This document shows positions 1 to 12,300 of a stretch of DNA of 64,000 nucleotides, one piece after another. Made by a program: the position numbers and the translations under genes. The stretch is from Trileptium ribeirensis (Eukaryota; Nematoda; Enoplea; Enoplida; Thoracostomopsidae): positions 1 through 64,000 of the forward strand of contig JASANE010003641.1 in NCBI GenBank assembly GCA_030248225.1, given 5' to 3'. The notes under the pieces are model-generated. The model searched no databases. It was not told the origin of the DNA and saw nothing but the letters and a program-made list of their open reading frames with translations. Position 1 is the first letter of the stretch. Every line of letters begins with the position of its first letter.

Positions 1-2126
1 CGCCCCTGGACATTATAACGGAAAGGCCGCTTAAGGCTTGACCTCCCAAGGAGGACCTTCATGCCCATAGAGTGTGGGCCAATATAGGAGCCAGGCCGAA
101 CACCCTGGTTAACCGCCGGTGGCCTACTAAGCTTGCCGGTTCCCCTAGGTCAACCGCAGTTTCACCGGTGAGTTGGGGAAGTCGGGGTCATAGAATGTAG
201 TACAGAATGTCGGTGATGTCGTGACGAAATGCTCCGCACAAGGTATTAAGATATAAAATGACTGATCAATATTAAATTCTTTCTGTTGAGTAATTAATAT
301 ATAATTTCACCAAATGAACACCGAAATATTGATTATAATAAACATGCAGGTTTACCTTTTCTGGAATGTTGTAGTTCTCAACCGCATCCCATTTGTCTTC
401 AGTATTCGTGAAAGTTAGGCGCTCTAAAGTTATGTTTTGCGTAATAAATTTTTAAAATAAAATGTATTTAGTCAGTCCACTATATTAGCTAATACATGTC
501 GCTAAAGGGTAACAGTTTACTTATTTTGCTAAATTTTGCCTAGCAAATCTCTCACTGTATAATCCACATTTTGGACCATGTTACTTTTAGTGTTTGTGCG
601 TTATATGCTTAAGGTTTGGGTAGAGGACAACCACATACCAGGGGTTCGGGTAGGGGACAACCACCAACCTCGGGTTAGGGTCTAAGTTTATATAATATCT
701 GAAGGTAAGACTAAGACTTGTTATATCGGAACGGCATAGCATGTATTCCAGTTGTGCAAATAAAAGTTACTTCGGCCCGACTTTCGTACTACATAATCCA
801 ACGAGGCGGTATTATATGTACAAGTACAGTTGTAGATACAAAGCTTTTGAAGTGGCAGCGATTATGCAACAATGTTAAAAGCAACTTTGTTTAACGACGC
901 CAGACTGTTTATAACAAAAAATCTGCAATGGTTTGACTATTATTGCGGGGAGAAGTCACGAACCTCTCTTTTACTATACTCTTCTTGTTACTATTGGTTT
1001 TAGACAATGAATAGATTTTGTTCTTGCAGCTGTTAGGTTGTGACATATTTTTTACTTTTCTCAGTCTCTAAATTATACGTGGCAAGTAACTAAGATGATA
1101 ATTATTATACTCACGGGATGTAGACATGTGAATTCCGTCAGCTTAAAGAGGGGGCAGATAGTTCCGAAGGGGACGGGTATTTAAGTGTAGTATAAATCTT
1201 CGAAATTTTAGAAACTCATAAGTTACCCGACTTTTACTAAAATACTCAATTTTCCCATATTTTTGCTATTTTCCACTACTTTTGCTAAAAAGTCGCCTCA
1301 AGTTTTTCCAAGTTGTGCTTATTTTTACCTAATATTCCAAATTTTGCCATGCAACTTTGGGTGCGAGGGGATCATTGTGCTGAGCCTGTAGGAAGGGTAT
1401 ATATGTGGGTTGAGGTAGGCGACGTCCGAGGCTGAGGGGAGGAAAAAAGGAAACCCCCATGCACAACAATGTCATACACACAGCCACGCGGGGGCCCAAA
1501 GGCCACGGCTCCAAGGCTTTTCGCAGTTTAGCTTATACCGTGCATCATACCTCGAAATTTCACAAATTTCTATTCCACCGTCTCTGAGCGTAAATACATC
1601 TCTTATACCCCAAATGTAAATCTTCCGTACTTCCCTAATTATGTGAAATGATTACAACTGTTCTACTACATATAGTAACCTAATATGATACAAAAGCAGT
1701 TATGTGTTATTTTCCATTGTTTCCTTCAAAAAACGCGAACAACCTGTAATGCAAGACTAGAGGTTACAATTTTAAGGCTGAAATTATATCATAAAGTATG
1801 CCTTATGAATTAAACTACAAAATGAGAAGCATGTAAGCTGATTTGAATAAATGCAGACACTTGCCGTAATTTCGCATTTAGCAATTTTCTTAAAACCCAC
1901 TGCTTCTGGGTTCAAACCTCACTTAGCCGTGCCGTTTTCGCCAACTTTCAAAAATAATAATCGACAAAGGTAAATGGCCGAAAATTTATCATTTGAACCA
2001 ATATGATCTGTTATGACAGAGATATGGCACATGGTGTGTTCGTAAATAAAAAACCATAATCCATTCCTACCAAAAGCCTTCGGTAGAAGATACAAATGTT
2101 ACACTTGCTATATGGCGTCAGCGTAC
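1..2126. other. Repetitive non-coding sequence
   Basis: The first 200 bases are GC-rich. A purine/pyrimidine-skewed patch at 1140-1530 resembles the AAATTTTGCC family, and its 61-codon minus frame is compositional. GGGTTCAAACCTC near 1910 looks like a tRNA B box but has no A box. No exon seen. Confidence 0.5.
613..684 (+). repeat. Two-copy G-rich direct repeat, about 37-bp unit
   Basis: TTTGGGTAGAGGACAACCAC is followed by TTCGGGTAGGGGACAACCAC, then a third partial CGGGTTAGGGTC. Part of a GC-richer patch in otherwise AT-rich sequence. Confidence 0.5.
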
Positions 2127-3140
2127 CTCGTGATCCGCAAATAACTGCTGGATGCAAAGTTTTTGTGATATACAATGTCACAATTGCTGTGATAAACACC
2201 ACTACAGATCCAATTCCGAAACCAACAAGCATACGTGCAAACGAACTCTGAAACATAAGACACGCGCTGCATATACAATACATGGATACATATTGGTATG
2301 AGAATTAAAAACAAACTATACGGAATACAATAGAATAAAGTGTAATATATGGACGGAAGGCATCTTGAAAAAGTGAGCGGTGCTAGAGTTAAATCTACAT
2401 TTATTAAATCCTGAGTTTTGAAAAGTTAGCTGCAGAAATTATTTATTTTTTGCTATAAAATTTTGGTTAGCAATAAATCGTTGGGCATGTTTAAGCTGTG
2501 GTTTTAAGCCGCAAAATTAATAAAATACATATGGTCATTTTATCATTCAATGGGTACTGCACCTGTAAGCGTACAACATTCTATGTAGCAATGTTATCTT
2601 TATAAATTTCAAACAAAGCTGCACACAAAAATATTATACATCTTATTAAATGTATTTCTAGTTACCCACCTCCATGGCAGCCGCTGATATAGACCGACAA
2701 AGGTTAAATGGTTTTGCACGTTGTGATAACGCAACAATATGTATTCGTCGCATGCTTACATATATATCCATTGAGCATATGTCTTTTCTAATAGCAGCAC
2801 AGTGTCCTGATATTCAAGCTGCCTGTGCTTAAAAATATCTACATAGCACACACAACACAAGTGCTTCTATAGATTGCAAACTTGTTACAGCAGAATAAGA
2901 TCACGTTTTCTGTGTTTACGATGTTAATGTTACTGGCCTCAGGAAACGTTACAACTTTTCCCTACTTCCAGCCCTCTTTATAATCTGTTTCGTATCCAAA
3001 GGGATATAGCGAACCCCATACGTTAGAAGTACGCCAGTGTTAACCATTAAAATTTTGAAACATTGAAAACCAACAAATAAAAGACTATCGGGTCTGTCCA
3101 ACTTATAATGAATGTTCCGCAAAAACACCAAAACAACAGC
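2127..3140 (-). CDS. Candidate three-exon part of an unidentified membrane-protein gene
   Basis: Three minus-strand segments join in phase: 3140-2966, 2806-2670, 2247-2127. Each has AG acceptors (CTCAG, TATCAG, TTTCAG) and GT donors (GTAGGG, GTGGGT, GTACGC). The last segment encodes SSFARMLVGFGIGSVVVFIT followed by AIVTLYITKTLHP, a clear hydrophobic membrane span. The first contains a mildly hydrophobic stretch with FKILMVNTGVLLTYGVRYI. The middle is basic, with Arg/Ser-rich RAKPFNLCRSISAAAME. I do not recognise the family. No upstream start and no downstream terminal exon were found, so the gene may leave the window at its left edge. It could also be chance: phases agree but no conserved domain supports it. 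Confidence 0.3.
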
Positions 3141-4009
3141 CTGAGCGCCACGACGACAACAATAACTCTTCGTCGGTAAAGGAGGAAGGCGAAATGAATA
3201 AATATTAATGGGATTACTATTCGCTAAATCCACACCGTAGTCAATTTTTCCTGGTCCTCCTTTGTAGTTTATTGAGCTAGTACATACATTTTGAACCGAA
3301 AACAAACATTAGGCGGCAACCTATACATGGAATATCAGGGGTGACTTCGATAAACGGAATTATATGAAATGCTGGAACCGTACTGAAGAAATGACATTTT
3401 CATAGCACAACGGATAAAAACCGAAGCTGGTTAAATTCAGTTCCCTTTTATCCTTACATCTGTGTCCTCACACATAACCATTTATTCAAAGGCTGAGACA
3501 TTCCAATGACATTCACATAGCTTCAGGACCGGTTCACGAAATTCATCTGTGTAGTGATCATCAGTACCACAATGCCGCAAATGTCAGTCTGTGCAGTCAA
3601 TGATTGTTTTGAATATTGGATAGTATAACCCATTAGCGTCAACGGCTTGCATTTAGGTTGTATTTTAAGCAAACTTCGAAACGTCGATTTCGTGGTTAGA
3701 AATTACATTTTACAGTGTTTGAGTTAATTTAGCCCTGTTTCTTGTACTACTGATGGTCCGCCACTTCATGCCGCACCATAAGGTGCTTGGAAATACAAAA
3801 AGTACCACATTTAGTATTGCGAAAACTTCTTGGTAGATTCTTGGCTACAACATGATAAAATATTTGGAGTTTATTACCGATTACTCGAGCAGAATGGGAA
3901 GGCAACTTTCTTCTTAAATGCACATGCACTGTTACTGGGCCGACCAATCTTTGTGAAACGTGTCTCTTCACAAGTTTGCAGATGTATTGCACAGATCACT
4001 CTTAAATCG

Positions 4010-4115
4010 TTATCCAGATGAAGTCACCAGAATCTGAGCTATCTACTGACGTATCAGAATACTTGTAAAATATTCTTTTTGTATCTTAGTTTTTCTGGCG
4101 ACTTCATCTGGATAA
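4010..4115. repeat. Long inverted repeat, 23-bp arms and 60-nt loop
   Basis: The left arm TTATCCAGATGAAGTCACCA (GAA follows, 4010-4032) pairs with 4093-4115 at 22 of 23 positions. The loop has further short complementary words. Could be a palindromic MITE remnant or a transcribed hairpin. Nothing nearby identifies it. Confidence 0.65.
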
Positions 4116-5564
4116 ACTAATGTGTTAGTCTAAAAATGCCACCTTAACTTTGAAAGCAGTCACAGAGTGTTCGACTATAAATTCTGAAGGCAAATTCGAA
4201 AAATTTGCTGATTTGATTAGTGACGCTATATGTTTATAATTTACCTAACCAAGGCATATTTTTTGTCTCTCCAGCTTTGAAATTATACTATCGTATCTCA
4301 TCAATCTCACTAATGCTGTACAAGTAACGTCAACCCAGGACTAAGAGGTGCTCAAAATTTTCAACATGTACATTTGGTTGATAGATTTACTCTGCGCACT
4401 TAAAGCTGAATAAAAACTTTAATTGTCAATAATAACTCTGAATTTCCATCATGAGCATAAATTAGAATTATGCTAGAAAAGTACATCTGCTATGATGTTG
4501 GAAATGGAGTGCAAGTGATAGTGTTGAAAAAGTAGCATTCAGTGCAACCCGATGTGTTAACTGAATATTCTCCAATTACCAGCTTAAGGTCTTTTGATCG
4601 CAGTAATTTTCAGAAGTTTTCATTGCTCCAAAATGAGAACGCAATTCTACCAATTAGAGCGATCTGTTTCCAGAAATTCTTGTTTTCAAACTATTGATTT
4701 GCATTGGCATGCGGTATTATTCTATTTCAAGCCAAATTGGCAAATATGTAACAGTGTTATGACACCTCATAAAGAATGTAAAGACAACCGACTCCTCTTA
4801 TGAAAACAACTGTATGCGCTGTGCTGACGCAGATCTAATTCTAGTGGAAGTGCTGTTTTAAATTGGCGAAAATACTGAGTGCGAGCGACACATTTGTTAC
4901 ATTTTCGCTAATAATCAGCCATGATTGCGGTGGCTGATTGTGTTATTTTTAATAAATCTGATTCTGACCTTTTAAAACCTTTATTGTTGCAAAAACACTT
5001 CTGTACATTATTCATGGAGTACAGAGAAAGAAACGTGCAGTTACTCAACGCTAACTAAAAACAATTATGCTTGTATCTACTGTATGGGAATACGAATATG
5101 TTAATTAATATAAAGTTAACTACTTACATTATTCGATTTTCCTTCCATATCGTGCTGTATTTCGTATATAATTCCGGACAATAGTTACTCAATATATATA
5201 TCTGTAAAAGCAAATAACACGTGAAACAGCTTCTTTCGCAATGTGTCCCTTAGTAACAGTATATTTCCCCGATGTCGAGTGTGACCCAGTGCGGTAAATA
5301 ATACATATATCTAAAAGCGTTTTGGTATGCACATACCCTCATGTATACCTTAGGTTCTTGAAAAATAACACTTGCACTAAGTGCGAACCTAGGCGATGCC
5401 AAGATCAGTTCATTCTTCCAGCCTAACAATTAACATTTCCGCAAGCTTTTCGAACCATGTCAGGCTCCAGAAGGTTAAATCTGCTCCGATATAGCCTCTT
5501 TCAGGCATACAGGATTTGTGTTTTTATACATTAGCTTCAATACTCCCCGCAAAATTCAGGGCGA

Positions 5565-6325
5565 TTTAGATTAAGAGAACGAGCCGGCCACTTCATAGGG
5601 CCTCGGCGCCCCAGCCAGCGGTCAGGGCAAGGCTTCGTGCAACCAAGGGGCACGACCAATGATTAAATTGAGGCGGCGCGCTATCTTGCATAGTGTGAAC
5701 CCTGCCAATATTTGGTAGCTGTTTAATATTTGGATAAAATTCACTTCGCAACATCATTAGATAGTTGTCTGCGCTCACAGTACCATCGAAAAAGAACGGC
5801 CCAAAAAATCCACCAGACCACATGCCGACCCGTGCTGTCAGACCAAGAGCATTCATTGCTGTTCGATAGTGTCATGAGGGTTTTATGCATGGCAACAAGC
5901 ACAATTATGCCTGTTAACGTGGCGGTTCAGTTCGAAATTGCTTTCGCTATACTAAATCACTTTGTTTGCTAATTCCGGATCATCGTCGAGACGCTGCAGC
6001 TGTTTTCCACAACATTCAACCCTGTTATCATAATCGTCCTCATTCAGCGCTTGAATTAAGGACGGGCTAAAACATTTTAGACACAGACCTTTAACAATTC
6101 GGAAAACAGTGGATTTGCTAATGCCGGTCTCAACAGCACATTCGCGAATTGACTTTATCCGACAATTGTTAAAATGATAGGAAATATCAGCTCTCGCAGC
6201 ATCATCAGATGCCATCGGTGATCTACCTGTTCGGGATATGTTGGCTACGGAACCTCTTAGATCAAACCTTTTATTAATTGAAGCAACCAATACTTTTATG
6301 ATATGGGGGCTGTGAAGATGAATAT
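5565..6325 (-). pseudogene. Decayed Tc/mariner-like transposase
   Basis: Minus-strand relic of a DDE transposase of the Tc3-like group common in arthropod and other animal genomes. The N-terminal part (6320-5952) has the helix-turn-helix region: SIRECAVETGISKSTVFRIV, then ALNEDDYDNRVECC. The part around 5856-5593 has FFGPFFFDGTVSADNYLMML and MQDSAPPQF, with the second catalytic Asp. Between them the first catalytic block reads SESNFELN where the family has SDEA, and stop codons follow. Near 5640 the frame shifts, and the next frame continues as RWLGRRGPMKWPARSLNLN. It cannot encode an active enzyme. Terminal inverted repeats were not found. Confidence 0.88.
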
Positions 6326-9300
6326 CGAGACCGTTGTCGCTGAAAACTTCACGGCTATTTTAGTCAAATGCATAGAGTCTTATTGCACATATTCGATCGC
6401 CGAATTAAGTCTAGTATCACACATTTTGGTATACGTAGATATGTATAATATGCTCGATTATAATTCCTGAAAGTATGATGATTGTAAGTTTATTACGTCA
6501 GCCTCGTTAACAGCTTGAACTTGATTATGATACTTATGGGACACCCTATGTATAGTACGAGATTCCTATTTATATCACTCAAATAATAATTAATTTGGTC
6601 CTTTAAACTACACTGTGCGCCGCCGCACATTCAACTGCCGACCAATCGGTACATGACAAGAAAATGTAGGTAACGGAATGTTAAGAATTCTACATGTAAA
6701 GAAGTATAAAGTTTTTGAAGCAACATTCCTTTAGCACAGTTGGTATTAGACGCTATATCATAATAAAGCGGACAATGTGTTTTTGCCGTCTTAACTTAGT
6801 CTTGCTGTAAAACTTTGGCATTTGTATTTTAACATTTGTGGCACGTGGTCTAGTCAATCGATGCTTCGAATTTACAGCTTATTAAAGTTAATATCTAAAC
6901 AAAAGTTACCGTAGAGAAGTTCATGTACTGGTTGCTTCGTAAAAACCAACCATGGGTACTCAGCACTAGTATCTGTGTTGAATGAGTATGCGTTGTGAAC
7001 CATAGCCGTAGAAATATTACAAGTAATAGGTGTGGTATAGATTGAAGTCCTTTCAGAGATTTGTAAGCACGGATTTGATTCAGCGATATCATGGGTTGAA
7101 CGAGTAAACTATGCAGGCGTGCTTGCAAATATTTAAATGCACGCTAGCCGTGCCAACAACTAACTTGTGACATAGTTGCAGCATAGTTTTATACTACAAG
7201 CACAAAGACAGCAACAAAGTATCAGCTGAAAAAACGGTTAATGCAGCCAAAATAGCCACGATTCCTTCGCAGATCTACGAAATGATTTCCAAAGTCCCTC
7301 TATAGCTCAATAGCGTAAATATTCAGTAGTGCTTGATGGATAGAAGTTACAGGAAGATCTTGCGAATAAATTGTTGCACCGGCTTCTTTCCTCCGTTAAT
7401 GTGAGATTTTCAACCTGTTCATAAATTGCAAAGCCTATAATAGTAATATATTCAGATAAGAAAAACCCCGGAATGTGGATGTATCAAATTTTGATACGAT
7501 TTCTGAAACTCCATTTTTGTTATATTAAAAATATGCTGCGGCACTGGTGAAATTTAGTTTACGTAAGAAATCCCGCATTGCACATTTAAGGTCACTCACA
7601 AACGTTGAACATATCGCACTCTGCGGAGTCCTAAATTTCACAGGACATTTTGCAGCATTATTTTGCAGGATATTTTACAGCTTCCATTTCCAAATGGCTG
7701 TACTAGACTTCCCTATACTAGGTATTTCATACCCAAAACAAAAATGTAGAAAAACCGCCCGCAAAATTAACTACAAAACTGTGTTACACAACAGATAACC
7801 AACCATCGAGCGCAACACCTTACTAACGACGCTTATAAAATACTGTCATTAAAACAACACGAAGCGATTTTATTTATAACTTTTGAAAGTATGTTACTGC
7901 TGCACGAACTGAGAAGAAATTTGCGATGCCTTTACCTTGAGGGCCTAAAATATTTTTGACGATGCGTGTTTGTAAACATTGACAAACGCATAAACTAAAG
8001 CAGTACCGACTGAAGCATTAATCGAAGACACAGAATACTTAAATCACAACTGGCTTGAATAGTAAATGTGTAGTATGTAAGTTGGCAATATTTAATGATA
8101 TAATTAGAAAAATTTTGCTTTGATGAAATGTATTTTTATCAAAACACTTTGTTGTTATCTTTATAAGAATACACAATGATTATTACATAGATAGTTGTCT
8201 TTCACATTACGAAAAAAATACAATATCGAGTCGTGAGTGACTTAATAGTATACAAGCATAGCATTGTGCAAGAAATTCATTTGAGTTGTTTCATAATTGT
8301 CCTGCTATACATTTATTCGTAGCTGTAAATTTTAAATATTAGTAAAAAAATATATATTAAATGGAAGAAAAATGCAATTTCTAAAATAATACTTGACGAA
8401 TTTTGCGAAAACAATGCCATATGCAACGTATGTGTGTCTATAGGTGCACATTGACAATAATTACTGTTTTATGCACCCAATATTCGCACCGTCAGTAACA
8501 AAAATATACAGTTGCAGTCAAGAAAATTCTTTAGGATCGCTCTCATCTATAACAATTTTTTAATAATGAGTTTTACAAAATTTTGTTGAAATATTTTTCG
8601 CAGGAAATCGTGGTTTCGCAAATACATCCACAACGGCATGTGCAACATTGGCGGCAAAGCTATCAATTCGGCTTATACAAATATCTTTCCTGAGTGAAAG
8701 GCTTTAACATTATTCAACATAGTTTGAAATCTTTAACACTGGTGAGCATAGTAATTGAAGGGTGGTACTTAATTTTTTAAATACACGTGGCTCGCATATC
8801 ATACTATTATTAGAAATATAAAACTTTAGTAGAGCAACTGAAATTTGTATGTTATAGGAATTCGACCGATGAAAGGTTCGCCGTTAAATTTGCAGCGTTT
8901 TCATAAGGCGCACATAAATTTGTCTGTAATATACTTTGACCGTATTGGTCGAAAGTACTGTAAAAATTTGATTCGAGAAACTGCAAAACTCATATTTTTT
9001 GTGTCTAAATATAGCCACGTATTATCTAAATCTTACAGATTTACAATTATAATAACAACATGTAAAGTTCTATAAAAATAACTTGGTTATATCACCAATA
9101 GTTTCTCCATGAGTTCGGATATTTGACAGAGTATAGATACAAGTTGGATTCAAACAAGAAATTTATTGTTTTAACGTAATTTGCCGATAAAGCGTAAAGG
9201 AACATGCATTTTCTGTAGTTATATCTTGGAATTTATTGATCGTCTTTACATCAGTTGTGATACATTTTGACAAATTGCGAAACTCGATTTTTAAAATTTT

Positions 9301-12300
9301 ATATTCACAGTTGAACTTCCACACAAGGTTATAACAAAGAATTTATAACATTATTTCATGCAGTTGGCTGCGCCACAATGTCTGTTGAGTATACTGTTTG
9401 TTATTTATTGTGACATTTGTTCGAAAAGCTAAACTAATTTTTTATCTTGTCTTGACGTCAAAATGGATATGCAGTATTTGACAATTATATACTATGTTTT
9501 TAGTTGATTTAAAGCGTTTCTCAACAAAATTGGTGTAACCTTGATGTGTTGCAATCAAGTGTAGACTGAGCAAAATAATTAATACCCGGATTTTTACTTT
9601 TTTAACTTCAATCACAATTATTTGTGTAATGTTATATAATTTTACTGGGAGATTGCAAACAATAATTGGCAATAACTGGCAATTGGCTATATTTTTGTGT
9701 TTTAAGATGCATTTAGATTGGCGTGTTAACGCGTTCTGTGTATGCCGCAATTACTCCACATAACGACAAATAACTAAGTGGCTTAAGTAAACAAATAGAT
9801 ATTTAAGTTGAGCACACTGTTTACAATCTAAATTGTGTAACTTGCAGTTGATAGTACCCAATGTTATATTGCGTGATTTCCCCGAAGCTGGGTTTTAAAT
9901 GGAAGCATGGATTTCGGTACTCAAAGGATACAATTCAGTGTAGACTATCCTGCCCCACATCCAGAGCACCGAATTTTACGTGTTATGTTTTTTGACCCAA
10001 TATCTGATGCAGTCTTTACCGTGTCACCGCGGGATATGTACGGTGTTTTCTAGATAATTAGGATAATTCCATGTAAAGGAGTATATTTTATTATTTATAT
10101 ATATCTTATATATCTTTATATTTATGAATTTTATTTCATTTTATTTTTTATTATATATTTTAGATAAAATTTCGGAACGCAAAGGTTGAGGCACCCCAGA
10201 CCTTGAAATAGATATAAATTTAGGGATGGACCGGGCAAAAGAATTTGCCTGTCAGACCTAAATATAATGACACATTGCACCACCTACCTTTAGACACAAA
10301 GTGTTATTAGTAGTTTATTTTATCATGCTTGGCTGGTTACCGTACAATTGTTCTAAAATCTTATGGCAGACAATTTGGAGTGGTGCATAATTGAAAATTC
10401 TAAGATAAATATGGATTTCGATGTTTGAAGGATATTCGCGACGAATTAGCAACGTTTATTTTCTTTCACATTCCGCTACCGAATACCGTAGTCTTTGGCT
10501 AACGTTAATGGTCAAATTACGGTGCAACAAATGCTTAATATATGCCATGCAAGGTCGAAAAGCAGCTTACATTTTGGAATGAAGCCTATAGCGAACATAT
10601 CTACCTCGTAGCATCTAATACTTACGGAATAAGGCTTTACGCTACCTTATTTGCATTGGACAGTTTTTAAATTGCGTGCTCAACGTTCATTTAATAATTT
10701 ATAACATCACAAATGCTAGCTAATAGTGGAACTTGAATTAAATATCCGATAAGTAAGCTGTTAGTTGTTGAATATTTGTTTTTGACCATATATTCCTAGG
10801 AAATTTATGCATTTCACTCAACATACCCAGGACAGTCGTTTAACTTGTAAGCCAACAATATCCTAACCGCCACTCAATCCGCAACGGAGATTCGAGAAGC
10901 TGAACTGGCTTATAGGCAGGGTATAAATCCCATCGCACGCGACGATTCAGTGAGTACCAAACACCTATATTAACCATATTTCTATGCAAACGAAATAGCT
11001 TTGATGTAATAAAAAATATATTGGCAACTTTAAACGACTGTTACTGTGGAGCTACCAAATCGTGTACATAAACTGCTAGACTCATAAATGGAATTCATTC
11101 TTCTAAGTACAAATTCCACGCAACATAAAAATACGGCAACTTGTTTAAAAATTTTGCAGTAAGGTACTGTTAATGCATTGTATTCGTGGTAACTGTGACG
11201 GCTATATGTCACATAATTAAAAACATGCGATAACGCTTAATGAGAACAATTTCACCGTAAATCATGGCACAGTTGCAATTTTCAAGCAAATGCACCGGAA
11301 AGCGTAAGGCAAGTTGTAATCTTTCCAACCAATCACTATGGACGGTCAGAAAGCTGACATATAAATGACATGTTGGGCTTGGTAAACAAACAGTTTGAAT
11401 ATAGAAACATCGGCCAGAACATTGTTAACAAATTTAGTTCAAACGTAACTTAAATTCCTTGTACTATAATACCTACCTACGTTTAACAAAATAACTCGGC
11501 GTTATAAACGTTTCAAAAAGTATGTTTGATATTACACAACGAGACACATTTGCAAAAAATTAAGGGGTGAATTGATAATTTTTTATTAGTTAATTAATGA
11601 GTATTACAATACGCCCGACCGAAGCGGAAATCCACTCAAGCTTATCAAAAAACGATATATTTTTCGTCGTTTTGTCGACGCCTATCGGAAGGATTGATTC
11701 ACATTAATTAAAAACATTTATTAACTAACACAACATAATGAACAAACTAACCAAAATAGTAGGATAAATATGAACAAAAAGGCTTGACTATCTCTGAGTT
11801 TTGTACTTCTAACCAAGTTGCACGTTTACATTATTGAACTATACATCAGCGCGTTTTACTACGCAGCTTGCTCACACATAAGCGTGGACATTGTTTTGAC
11901 AAGTTTTGATAATTGCGAAATAGAAATAACATCTATATCAAATCCTAATAAAAAATATAATCAAAATATGAATTTAATTCAGACAGTAAAGAATAAGCTC
12001 AGAAAGAAAACATATAAAGTTGTACTATAATCTGTCCAGAAATGTACTACAACAGTAAACTCGAGTGAAAGTTTCAGAAGGATAATGATACCCTGACGAA
12101 GAAAGGAATTCCGGCGCGCCAATGTACGGTCAAACAAATAAGCGGCAATATTATATGCGGTTTGATGATTTTAAGACAAAAATTGCAGAATTTTTAACGC
12201 ATTTCTTTAATTACTGTTTAAATACATTTTGAGTCAGTAGCAACGCTATTGAATATTTTAAGCTCAGAAGTATTTAATATTCGGTTATATGTCGATAACA

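Noticed and set aside
1329..1514. 61-codon Pro/Leu-rich minus-strand frame
   Set aside because: Lies in a GC-rich repeat patch and has no protein-like conservation or context.
1900..1935. GGGTTCAAACCTC, a tRNA B-box match
   Set aside because: No A box at the right distance upstream and no foldable acceptor or anticodon arm.
3395..3465. AGCACAACGGATA, similar to a tRNA D-arm
   Set aside because: The rest of the cloverleaf cannot be formed and the B-box position is degenerate.
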